Source: Exobasidium rhododendri
Taxonomy: Eukaryota > Basidiomycota > Exobasidiomycetes > Exobasidiales > Exobasidiaceae
Direction of reading: 5' to 3'
Length of the DNA: 64,000 nucleotides
NCBI GenBank assembly: GCA_026210745.1
Contig: CP110630.1
Span: 3,162,001-3,226,000 of the forward strand
The position numbers and the translations under genes were made by a program. Shown here piece after piece: positions 54,043-64,000 of the stretch. The notes beneath the pieces are model-generated. The model had not been told where the DNA came from, did no database searches, and worked only from the letters and a program-made list of their open reading frames with translations. The stretch's first letter is position 1. Each line of letters begins with the position of its first letter.

Positions 54043-56530
54043 ATGTATCCGTCACCTTCACCCTCACCTTCGCCCTCTCCAGGACCGGCCTATCTCTACC
54101 ATCATCAACAGAATTCGAACGGGACTGGAACGAATTCCTACAATACAAATGGGGCAAATGGCAACTCTGGTGGATATCCTTCCAATGGTCGATACTCTTC
54201 TTCTAATGTAAATTGGATCTCAAGGTCGCATCACACGCACCATTCGCATCAACAGAACCCGTCTCTCTCTTCTCTCCCGGGCTCGCTCGGTCACTCTGGT
54301 GGCGCTTCAGGGAATAACAATGCTCCCTCTTCGCCGGGCTATGGCGCTTTGACAAATAATCACCACCATCATCATCACCCTACACATGGTCCCTCTGGAC
54401 TTTCACAGATACCGTCACCAAGCGCCATGCACTCGATGGGCAATTCCTCAGCTGCTGCTGCTGCAGCCAATGCCTCACCCCATTGGCAGCAACAGATCCT
54501 GAAGGCAGAGGTGTGTGGAGAGAGTTGCTCATGCGTGAAGAAGAGGGAATAGGTTCACTCATCGTTCGTCTTGTCTTTCTTTTCCATTAACCTTTTTAGA
54601 TCTCACGGCAATCTGCTTCACCCCATCACCATGCTAGAGCTGCTGCTCTAGCTGCCAGGAGTGCCAGTAGTTCTGCAGTCACGATACAGGATCCTACAAA
54701 GGGAGGAGGGATTCACGTTCCTCGAATGGCTGCCAACGGCCTTCATGTAGGACCAGCGTCAGGAAAGAAGGAGAACGGATTCTCAGTAGAAGAGGTAGGA
54801 GAAGGAAGCGAGTCAAAGTCAAAGGATACTCAGACGTGGACGACGATTGACATGGGAGGTCTAGGGTTGAAGAATCTAGCAAAGGAGTTGTTCCGTTACA
54901 ACTTTCTCACGTCCCTCTTCATCAACCACAACTCACTTACCTCTCTTTCTCCCGACATTGCTCAACTGCGTAACTTGACCATCTTGGACATTTCTGGTAA
55001 CAAGCTGTCTTCCCTGCCGTCGGAATTGGGCATGTTGACGAGCCTGAAGGAATTGTTTCTATTTGACAATCTCTTGGTGACTCTTCCACCAGAATTCGGT
55101 ACACTTTGTCAGCTGGACACACTCGGAATCGAGGGCAATCCGTTTGCTGACAATCTTCGACAGATTATTCAGAAAGAGGGAACACAAGCCTTGATTGCCT
55201 TTCTGCGAGACTCCTGTCCAGTGCCTCTCCCTCCACCAGAACGAGAGTGGATCTCTATTGAGCCGGATTTAGCGCCTAGAGATTCGCCCGAAGAGACGGA
55301 AGCACCGATTGAGTCATTCAATGTGCTCTCATACAATATTCTGTGCGACAAGTATGCTACACCTCAAATGTACGGCTACACGCCTTCGTGGGCTCTCTCG
55401 TGGGAGTACAGGAAGGATTTCATCTTGCAAGAAATCATGAGCTACGGAGCGGATATCTGCTGTATGCAGGAAGTAGCCTCTGAACAGTATGAAGATTACT
55501 TTTTGCATCACTTGTCTCAGCAAGACTATGAAGGTGTATACTGGCCAAAATCAAGAGCGAGGACGATGAGGGAAGATGAGCGAAAGCTGGTCGATGGTTG
55601 TGCGATCTTCTACAGATCAACAAAGTTTGCCTTGATCGAAAAGCAACTCATCGAGTTCAACCAACTTGCTCTACAACGACCCGACTTCAAGAAGACGGAA
55701 GACATGTTCAACCGAGTCATGGCGAAAGATGAGATTGCCGTGGTGGCTCTTTTCGAGAACAAAGACAGTGGCAGTCGTTTGATTGTTGCCAACGTACACA
55801 TTCATTGGAACAAGGAGTTCAGAGATGTCAAGCTGGTTCAAGTGGCCATGTTGATGGAAGAGATCGAGAAGGTGGGCGCCCGTTTTGCAAAGTATCCTGC
55901 AAAGCTTGACGTCAAGGAAGGCTACCCACCTGCACCAAAATACAACGACGGTCTGAAGATTCCTACCATCGTCTGCGGAGATTTCAACAGTGTGCCTGGA
56001 AGTGGAGTGTATGAATTCTTGAGTAAAGGAGGTGTTCCAGGTGATCACGAAGACTTCATGGATCACATTTACGGGAACTACACCTCTCAAGGTCTAGGTC
56101 ACAAGCATCTCTTGAAGAGCGCCTACGGCAATCTGGGGGAACTTCCATTTACGAACTACACGCCCACATTTGACGGCGTGTTAGACTACATCTGGTACAA
56201 CTCCAGCACGCTTGCCGTCACCGGCCTGTTGGGCGAAGTGGACAAGTCGTATCTGGACAAGGTTGTTGGGTTTCCCAATGCGCATTTCCCTAGCGAGTGA
56301 GTGTTTGGGGAGTGAGAAAAAGAGTGTGTGTGTGCGGAGGGAGAGACATCGCGTCTGAACTTCGTCTTTTTTTTTCCCTTCTCCTCAGCCACGTCTGCAT
56401 TCTGGGTGAATTCCGTGTCAAGCATCCTCGTGAAGTGACTCGTCCAAACGTCGGCTTTGCCGGCCCTCGTCAAGACCACAACAGTCGCGGCGATAACAAC
56501 GGGGGCAACTCTCGCGATCGACGATCGTAG
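54043..56530 (+). CDS. CCR4: CCR4 catalytic deadenylase
   Basis: Exons 54043-54510, 54600-56296 and 56389-56530; 768 residues. A disordered leader with SPSPSPSPSPG, His runs (NNHHHHHHP) and Ala runs is followed by leucine-rich repeats at about 280-390 (LTSLFINHNSLTSLSPDI, LRNLTILDISGNKLSSLP) that bind Caf1/Pop2, then the exonuclease/endonuclease/phosphatase domain: FNVLSYNILCDKYAT, DICCMQEVASEQYEDYF (catalytic Glu), CGDFNSVPGSGVYEFL (Asp, Asn) and FPSDHVCILGEF (Asp-His; His codon is the first of the last exon). It shortens poly(A) tails in the CCR4-NOT complex. The last 40 residues after the catalytic His are an Arg/Asn/Gly-rich extension. Confidence 0.96.
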
Positions 56531-57087
56531 ACTACTTCAAGATTCAGAGCTGAGATCAAAAGACGGAAGGAGGGGGTGGAAATACATACCTTCGTCGAAT
56601 CTCAAGTCTTTTCTTCCTTTTAACATTTCACTTAGTCTTCGCTTCACCTTCTCCTTACTCAACACCTCTCTTTACACCTCTACATTTCCGCTTTTTTCCT
56701 TTCTTTTCCCTGCATCACATTTCATGCCCTCGTGTGTTCTTTCTCGTTGTTTCCTCTGTCCTGAGCTTTGCTCGAAACGATTATGTCACTTTAACTCATT
56801 TGCCTCATAATTATGTCAAAAAGTTCAAGCACCTTCCTCGCTCGCTTTGTGGGTGTGAGGAGACCGCCTCTCTAGTGTCGAGCATTCGCCCTCGTTGATC
56901 CTTGCGTGCACATGTCCCTCCTCCTCCTACTTCTCTGTCCTTCCTCTGCCGCCATTATCATGGGAATGGAATCAGAGCAATTGCTGACCTTGATGTGGCC
57001 GCATGCTTTTCAATCTGATAGCAAAGACCTCTCCCCCTCCACAGGAAGGAGTTACATTAAAGAGACCTCTAGCCATCATACCCTGCA
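56531..57087. other. Convergent 3' region CCR4/RidA
   Basis: 557 bases, pyrimidine-rich on the plus strand over 56580-56760. No gene seen. Confidence 0.5.
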
Positions 57088-57829
57088 CTAACTGCTTTGG
57101 ACAGCAGCGATACATTCGATCTCAATCAAGACATCTCGCGGCAGGCGAGCGACTTCAACAGCGGATCGAGCGGGCTATGCATTGTGGAAAGAACACAAGT
57201 CGTAGAAGTTAGATATCATCGACGAGCCTCGGGATACTCTTTTCCATACGTACCTTGTATGGTGCTAGAGCCTAGATGAGAGGAAATCCGATCCCAGAAA
57301 GGAAAAGGAGGAAATTGATGAGCGGGGATGACTCGTCATTCTTACACACACTCGACTGCTTACCTTTTCGTAAATGGCCTACATGGAATAGGGACGGACA
57401 CATTTGCTGTGTCAATTGCGGGTCATTCCACCTCTTCAATTGGACCCTCGGAAAGTCACTCACGTTGACCTTTGCAAAGTCTGACATGTCTTTGAGGAAG
57501 ACGGTAGCTTTCAGTATGTGACTCTTACCGCTCCCAGCAGCTTCAAGGACTCCAAAGAGGTTCTTGAGCGCCTGTTCCGCTTGAGCCTCGATACCGCCCT
57601 CAATCAGGGTCATCGTCGAGGGTACAAACGGAATACAACCGGAGACGTAGGCCACTCCATTGTGGACAGTGGCCTGCGAGTACGGTCCGATTGCTGCTGG
57701 AGCATTCTCGGTGGTGATGATTTTGTAGGGCACCTCAGAAGACATCTTGTAGTGAAAGGCAGGGCGACAGGTCGTGAGCAGTCTAGTAGTGCTTGTGGGT
57801 AGTCGGGTGGCTAGAGTACGTAGTAGCAT
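57088..57829 (-). CDS. RidA/YjgF-type 2-iminobutanoate deaminase (Mmf1/Hmf1), probable dual-targeted
   Basis: Exons 57464-57829, 57364-57378 (15 bases), 57254-57271 (18 bases), 57088-57174; 161 residues from the first ATG. It hydrolyses reactive 2-aminoacrylate/iminobutanoate made by PLP enzymes. Core text: IGPYSQATVHNGVAYVSGCI, EAQAEQALKNLFGVLEAAGS, TVFLKDMSDFAKVN, then across micro-exons AIYEK and ALAPYK to PARSAVEVARLP and IEIECIAA; the catalytic Arg of PARS and Glu near the end are kept. All three splice joins are phase 0, and the joined protein aligns without gaps to the family. The leader (LLRTLATRLPTSTTRLLTTC) is acid-free and Arg-rich, so mitochondrial. An in-frame ATG at 57745 (A at -3) would give a leaderless cytosolic form; the first ATG has C at -3. 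Confidence 0.92.
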
Positions 57830-58341
57830 GAGAAGACACAGTCACTATTTCCCACCACCTTAAAAGCTCTAAATGTCGACTCGAGCATCGCGCCGAGGCG
57901 TATTCTTGCAGGCCCTGCCTGAGTCACGTTTGCGCCCAGTGCCTTTCTTCTCAGGGCCCCCTACCTTCCCCTCGCAGCGTCGTAGCCTAGGCGGCTGCAC
58001 CTTGATATAACACGTATAGATTACGGCCTAGCGGATCTTTCGGGTAGACAGTTGAAAGTGACGCGCAAGGGCGGAGTCGAAAAGGACTAGACAATAGGGC
58101 CGGTGACGGCAATTGTCAAAATTGCAACACTTCTTCTCTATTTTCTGTTTGCAATTTTTTTTTCCGTAGATGTATAGCACCTTCCCCACCTTTTCTATTT
58201 TCTTGACGTCTCTATCCTTGCAGATCTCTGTCCCTTGATCCCTTTCCTCCCCTCTCACACCCTCCTCCCTTGCATTCTCGCCATTTTATCAGGAAGCAGC
58301 TCTATAACACCCCCCCCCCTTTCATACTATAGAAGCATACA
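57830..58341. promoter_or_regulatory. Divergent promoter RidA/carnitine carrier
   Basis: 512 bases between the two ATGs. Has a run of 10 C at 58310-58319 right after CTATAACAC, 22 bases before the carrier ATG, so in its 5' leader, and a T-run at 58147-58156. Confidence 0.5.
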
Positions 58342-59615
58342 ATGTCTGATGTGAATGAGTCAGATCTGCTCTTGGAGGCACCCAAGAAATCGGCTACTTC
58401 CTCCCTCAAGTCTTTCCTCTCAGGAGGATTTGGTGGTGTTGCGGCAGTTCTGGTAGGTCATCCTTTCGACTTGACAAAGACAAGACTACAAACTGCACCC
58501 AACGGTACCTATACCGGTGCAATGGACGTAGTTCGAAAAACAATAGCAGCCGATGGAGTGAAAGGCTTATATAGAGGGATGGGACCACCTCTTATTGGAG
58601 TCACTCCTATCTTTGCACTCTCGTTCTGGTCGTACGATCTTGGAAAGAAGTTGATATATGCTGCAACACCGCAAAGGACAGACAAGAACTTCACATTGAC
58701 GGAGTTCGCTGCTGCTGGTTTCTTCTCGGCGATTCCTACAACATTGGTTGCCGGCCCAGCTGAGCGTGTCAAGGTTCTTTTGCAAGTGAGTGTTCCCTGT
58801 GCCTATCTCTTTCCAGGCTATGCTTGGAAGGGAGAGAAGGAAAGAAAAGGGAAAGAAGAGGGACTGCTGGAAGAGTTGCTGAAAAGATGGCGACGTCACT
58901 TCTCCAAAGCTACAAGGACAAGCCTCCAACGCCGGTCCCACGTACAGCGGGCCAGCCGACGTAGTCCGTCAGCTATACAAGGAGGGAGGTCTTAAGTCAG
59001 TCTTCCGAGGTACTGGTGCTACGCTGGCCAGGGATGGTCCGGGAAGTGCAGCGTGAGTTTACATTACGAGCTGCTTTCTTCTTCCTGACGAGATCTAGCT
59101 GAAACCCTCGTCCACTCCTTCGATTTAAAGGTACTTTGGTGCATACGAATACATCAAGCGTAGTCTTGCACCAAAGGGCGCCGATGCTGGTGAGCTCAAC
59201 CTTCTCCATGTTCTCACTGCTGGTGGTCTTGCTGGAATGGCCATGGTGAGTCAGGTGGCTCTCAAAGAGAAGAAAGTCTCTCGTGCGGTTGCTCATCATC
59301 CGTGTCTTAATGTTCCCAGTGGTCCATTGCCATGCCGATGGATGTTGTCAAATCACGATATCAGGGAGCTCCTCAAGGAACATACACAGGCTTCCTTCAA
59401 TGCTTCCAACACACCGTCAAGACTGAAGGTCTCAAAGGTTTGTATAAAGGCTTCAGTCCCGCCATGCTACGAGCTTTCCCAGCCAATGCCAGCACTTTCG
59501 TGAGTGGAAATGTCCCTGTTCCTTGAGTTATGTCCTGCCCAAAATTCTGAATCTTGCTTTCGATCCGCAGTTGGGAGTCGAATTGAGCATTCAGATGATG
59601 GACAAGCTATTCTGA
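58342..59615 (+). CDS. Mitochondrial carnitine/acylcarnitine carrier
   Basis: Exons 58342-58785, 58910-59052, 59131-59245, 59320-59499 and 59571-59615; 308 residues. Three tandem carrier repeats with signatures GHPFDLTKTRLQ, GPAERVKVLLQ and MPMDVVKSRYQ. The text LYKEGGLKSVFRGTGATLARDGPGSAAYFGAYEYIKR matches Crc1/CACT closely, including the RDGP block. It exchanges acylcarnitine for carnitine for fatty-acid oxidation. The second exon is fixed by the LQGQASNAGPTYSG join to LLQ; acceptor CCAAAG is unusual in lacking a pyrimidine tract. Five exons against the few in other genes of the window. The final exon has 15 codons. Note that the first frame runs on past the donor at 58786, so an unspliced form reads through. 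Confidence 0.93.
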
Positions 59616-60134
59616 GGGGCTCACACCATACTCCTTGAGACGATGTAATTACTGGATGTCTTGCTACCTTTTCGTGGCTCATGGAAGAAACAGTCAACAC
59701 GCAATTTGTGGTGTGACTTCTATAGACTTCTTTCGAAATGCGACAGATGAAGGTCAGGGCTACTAAGAAAAAGCCAAGGGGAATTTCCGAGCTGTAAGAT
59801 CAGAGGGGGGAGGAGTTGTTCCTTTGCGTGAAACCATGCGAGAGTAAGGGAAAAAGGTTCTCATCAGAGTCAAGCGCCGTCTGGGCAGAGGAAGGTAGGG
59901 CGCCGCCCCCTTCTCGTGTTCTCTCACATCTTTTAGTACAGACGACCGTTTTCATTCTAAGATACTAAGATACTAAGATACTGACTGGAAAGGAGTAGGA
60001 ATATGTAGGGGTTGAGCCCGGGAAAAGTACACTGGGAAAAGGAGGGGAAGCACTGAGCAGAGGAGGCTACAAAGTCGCACAGATGAAGGCGCAAACCTTT
60101 TTGCATCACAGAAGGGGGGGTCACACGGAGCAAA
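59616..60134. other. Convergent 3' region carrier/C1-THF synthase
   Basis: 519 bases between stop codons. Includes the 8-base unit TAAGATAC repeated three times (59958-59981) and a 7-G run near 60114-60120. No gene seen. Confidence 0.5.
59958..59981 (+). repeat. Three tandem copies of an 8-base unit
   Basis: TAAGATAC x3 without mismatch. Lies in the 3' region; likely a small tandem repeat. Confidence 0.7.
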
Positions 60135-63100
60135 TCAGAAGAGGCCGACGACCTGTCCATTGTCATCCAGATCAATGTCAAGATAGCCAGGTCGGGTGCT
60201 GTTGGGTAGAGCGGAGGTCGTGAAAAATGATCAGTCTACAGTCGTTCGTGCACTGGTAAAGGGGTTTGGAACGGCACATCAACTCACGAAAGTCCTGGCA
60301 TGGTTTGCATCGCTGAGGAAGAAAGTAGCAGGAGAAGAAAGGGATCGGGGAAAGACACGATGACTGTCAGCGCTGCGATGGACCCCACTCCCTCTCCCCT
60401 TCACCCCAACACTCACCACCACAAAGAGGATAGAGGAAACCTGACCCAGCAGACAATTTGATCGATCGAATCGGAACAGTGAAACCGCTTGGCGCGCCTT
60501 TGAGACTGGGATCGTGACTCAAAGAGAGCTGGAGGTCGAAAGAGCGAGATAATGACAATGTCAGTACACTTTCATCCCTCCCCTTCACATGCCCCAGCAT
60601 ACCACTCACATGAGTCTTTGCCATGCAGATGGGAAGGTGGGCATACCCTTGCCTCGTGTACGTCTCGATCTGCTTCTTTGCAAAGTCAGAAATGTCGATG
60701 CCATCAGCGCCGTACATTTCTTTTGCGATGATTTCGATTTTTTCTTCGATCGGCTTTTCGACTTCGTACAAGAATTTGAATTGAGATTCTTTTCCTGCCA
60801 GTGTCTCGATGATCTTCTTCGCAAGATCAATGGCACCTTCACCACCTCTTGCCCAGTGGTCTGCGGATACAGCAGCGTCTGCTCCAGCGGCCAGGGCCTC
60901 TCTAGCTACCAATTCTAGTTCTTTGTCAGTGTCTGTGGTGAACTTGTTGACTGCAACAATGACCTTGAGACCGAACTTCTTTGCATTTTCGATGTGTTTT
61001 CGCAGATTGACACATCCTTTTTGGAGGATCTCCAAATTCTCCTGCAGATACACTTCCGATAATGGCTTACCCGGCGTCACTTCGGGGCCTCCACCATGTG
61101 TCTTCAGAGCTCGAACGGTCGCAACCAGGACGACGGCATCGGGTACAAGTCCACTTTCTCGACACTTGATGTCACAGAACTTCTCCATGCCAATGTCAGC
61201 ACCGAACCCAGCTTCTGTGATGACATAGCCGGCCTTGTCATCGCTTTCGCCTTCTTCCAAGCCTGCCAACTTCAAGGCCACTGCGTCTGCAAGAATCGAC
61301 GAGTTTCCGTGCGCAATGTTGGCAAACGGTCCGGCGTGGACAAAGACCGGTGTTCCCTCCAGGGTCTGCATCAGGTTTGGTTTGATCGAATCTTTCATCA
61401 GGACGGTCAGAGCACCGCCAATGCCAATGTCATCGGCCGTCACAGCATCTCCCGCTCGACTGGAGGCGACCACCATTCTGCCCAATCTTTCTCTCATGTC
61501 CTTGAGATCCTTGCTCAAAGCGAGAACAGCCATACATTCACTGGCAACAGCAATGTCGTATCCTGTCTTTCTCTCCTGACCCTTCTCCGTGGCAGCTTGA
61601 CCAACAGTGATCTCTCGTAAGAATCGATCGTTGGTGTCTGTCACTCGATGCCATGTGATGGTCTCTGGATCGATATCGAGTCGCGCCCACTTCTTCTTCT
61701 CTTCCTCCGTCAAGTCGTCCGGGTTTGTCTTGTTGATGCCTAACTTGTGCAATCTTCTGAACATGACTGGTGCAAAGGTACGAACGCCCTTCTTCTTAGG
61801 ACACAGTCTATCGAATAGCGGTCCATCCTTTTGCGTGGCTTCATGAAACATTCTCGCGTCAATGGCAGCCGCGAGGAGATTGTTAGCAGCTTGCACGGCG
61901 TGATTGTCACCAGTCAAGTGCAGATTAAATTCCTCCATCGGAATGACTTGACTGTAACCACCTCCAGCGGCACCTCCCTTGATGCCAAAGGTGGGTCCTT
62001 GACTAGGCTGTCGAACGCAAGCAAAGCACGACTTGCCCAGGTGAGCACCTAATGCTTGAGCCAGGCCAATCGTCGTGGTAGACTTTCCTTCCCCTAGCGG
62101 AGTAGGTGTAATGCCGGCAACGACGATGTACTTCCCATTGCGTCGATGAGCTAGTCTCTGCAAAACACTCAAATCGACCTTTGCTTTCACATCTCCGTAG
62201 GGCTCAAGCTCAGAGCTCAGTAGTCCGATCTCCCTGGCAATCTGAGTGATGTGTCTTGGCTTCTGGCTACGGGCCACTACGATGTCACTCGGCACATTGT
62301 CCAGAATGTGGATGGGGTTGGGCGTAGTCACTCCTCGACTGAGTTTCCCGTTTGCTAAGCTTCTCTCAGCAGAGATGAAGCAATTCTCCATCAACATGGC
62401 GACAGTCATAGGCCCAACTCCACCAGGTACAGGGGTAATAGCTTGAGCAACATGAGTGGCGCCTTCGAAATCAACGTCGCCAACCAATCGTTGACCGCTC
62501 TTCTTTGTCGAATCTGGAATGTAGTTTGTACCGACGTCAATCACGACGGCTCCCCTCTTCAACCAATCCGCTTTGACAAATTGCGCTTTTCCCATGGCTG
62601 CGACGACAATGTCAGCCTCTTTCAGATGAGATTGCATGTCCTTTGTTCGTGAGTGCACCTGGGTAACGGTGCAGTTCCTAAATCGAAGCAAGCTCATGAC
62701 GGGGTTGCCAACGATATCGCTTCGACCAATAACAACGGCTCGCATGCCAGACATGTCCTTGATGCCGGCTTCTTCCAACAATTTGATGACACCGGCGGGC
62801 GTGCAGGGTAGAAATAGAGGGTTGCATGCTTTCGAGGACAGATGACCAATATTAAGAGCGTGAAACCCATCCACGTCCTTCTCTGGGCTGACCGCCTCGG
62901 TGACTCGACGCTCTGCATCTGCGTTGATGTGCTTACCAAGAGGTAGCTGGACCAACAGTCCGTCCACTTCCGGATCTTCGTTCAGCAATTTGACCTGCTT
63001 CACAATTTCCTCTTCCGAGCATCCTTCTGGTAAATGTATGTGTGTGAATTTCATGCCGCACTCTTCCGCGGCCAATCTCTTCATTCGGATATAGGTCGTC

Positions 63101-63519
63101 GAAGCGCCATCTCCTCCTACTTGAACGATGCATAGGTTTGGTTGGAAGTTTGGGTGCTCGACCTTGATCTTGTCGATGCGATTTCTGACGCTTTCGCGGA
63201 CCGATCTTTCAAGACAATTCTTGTCAGTGTGACTTTATGTAAAGGGAAAGGGAGAAGAGTGGCCTACTCACTTAGCAAGAGCGGTGCCGTCAATGATCTT
63301 TGCACCACCTGGAGCAGTAGCCATTGTCGCTGAAATTGCTGTCGAACGAAAATGGCGTGGAGAAGACGATGGAGATGAAAGCGTCGATGCCAGCCCGTTT
63401 GTCCGCGTGCGAGGTAAGAGTGAGTTCCTTGTGAGAGGATGAGCAAGGCTTTGTAGAGAGCAAGGAAGTCGATAAGATCGTGTAATCGATAGCCTGCCAA
63501 TTTGAACCACTGGTGGCAT
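60135..63519 (-). CDS. C1-tetrahydrofolate synthase, trifunctional, probable dual-targeted
   Basis: Exons 63272-63519, 60610-63205, 60417-60528, 60288-60312 (25 bases) and 60135-60198. Methylene-THF dehydrogenase/cyclohydrolase comes first ([50 protein letters not shown]), then 10-formyl-THF synthetase ([56 protein letters not shown]). From ATG 63324 (A at -3, G at +4) it has 949 residues, like cytosolic Ade3. An in-frame ATG at 63519 (C at -3) adds 65 residues with no Asp or Glu and many Arg/Ser/Leu, like a Mis1 mitochondrial leader. The 25-base exon makes AMQTMPGL; the end [16 protein letters not shown] matches the family. The intron at 60529-60609 is 81 bases, in frame, without a stop. Confidence 0.93.
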
Positions 63520-64000
63520 GAGAAGATCTCTCTATGAGAGCTTTGAGGCTAGGGCTACCGATCTTCTCCTTAGGGTGCTTTCTGCTCTGAGAAGAAAGCC
63601 GTCAATCGTATACATATCTACACACTAGCGACTTTCACGCCTGTTCGAAGGGAGAAAAACCCTTTGCAAAAAGCTCCCAATTTTGTGCTGTCACGTGGAA
63701 GGTCCCTGGCACCTCTCTTGACGTTGCTTATTTGCGAGCCCATACGACCGACCGGCAAGCAGGATCCCAGTCTCGTCGGACCTGTATTGAGACATCATCC
63801 TCACAGCTCATCACTACGAGGAGTAAACAAGGAAGGCCACTTCATCACGACTAGGGGAGTGAGAGTCTGCCTTCGTCACTGCCCTTTTCTTCTTTGCCAG
63901 ACCTAGAATAATTGACCTCTGCAACCTCCTCAGAGGACCGATAGCACTGCAGAAGAAGTCAGTTTTGGCCTGTCCACTTTCTTTCCATCAACGCTCACTC
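63520..64000. promoter_or_regulatory. Upstream region of C1-THF synthase
   Basis: 481 bases to the window end. No gene that I can support; short open frames only. Confidence 0.4.

Noticed and set aside
57515-57536. GT..AG pair of 22 bases in RidA (GTAAGAG..GAAAG)
   Set aside because: Too short to be an intron, and keeping it gives the normal family length between EAAGS and TVFLKD.
1-64000. tRNA, rRNA, CRISPR, retroelement or transposon copies
   Set aside because: I scanned spacers by eye for T-loop motifs, long repeats, terminal repeats and transposase or reverse transcriptase motifs and saw none; a covariance or repeat search would be needed to exclude small ones.

Overview
The window is nuclear DNA of a fungus, most likely a basidiomycete and perhaps Ustilaginomycotina; the sequence does not fix the species. 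The evidence is short GT-AG introns (about 50-150 bases), genes on both strands, and fungal-type proteins: Zn2Cys6 regulator, TUP1, DHH1, Class I mannosidase, MIC19, BRL1, FMP52. Codon use looks even. I saw no transposon, retroelement, rRNA, tRNA or CRISPR array.

I find 26 protein genes; all but one (ORT1, cut by the left edge) are complete. Left to right they are: ORT1-like carrier (partial), SppA-type protease, BUB3, SDE2, DCP2, BRL1, SNU114, a MED8-like gene, a DUF202 membrane protein, a full-size ABCB transporter with a degenerate second ATP site, an orphan 783-residue protein, malate synthase, TUP1, SEC24 with a WW domain, DHH1, FMP52-like, a 73-residue acylation-type small protein, RLI1, a Zn2Cys6 regulator, a small secreted protein, a GH47 mannosidase, MIC19, CCR4, RidA, a carnitine carrier and C1-tetrahydrofolate synthase. 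Exon boundaries were placed by hand from GT-AG sites, reading phase and continuity of family motifs.

From about 17 kb to the right end the genes alternate strand almost perfectly, so most intergenic spaces are either shared divergent promoters or convergent 3' regions. Several genes act in RNA life history: splicing (SDE2, SNU114), mRNA decay (DCP2, DHH1, CCR4), ribosome recycling (RLI1).

The most interesting part is 57.0-63.6 kb. RidA and C1-tetrahydrofolate synthase, which yeast encodes as separate cytosolic and mitochondrial paralogues, are here single genes. Each starts with a poor-context ATG opening an Arg-rich, acid-free leader, followed in frame by a strong-context ATG at the usual cytosolic start. 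Both poor ATGs have the same TCTC-ATG context, unlike the other genes of the window, and both genes contain micro-exons (15, 18 and 25 bases). This looks like paired dual targeting by leaky scanning. Other points worth checking are the asymmetric ABC transporter, a 45-base exitron candidate in the mannosidase, and a non-canonical PTS1-like end on malate synthase.
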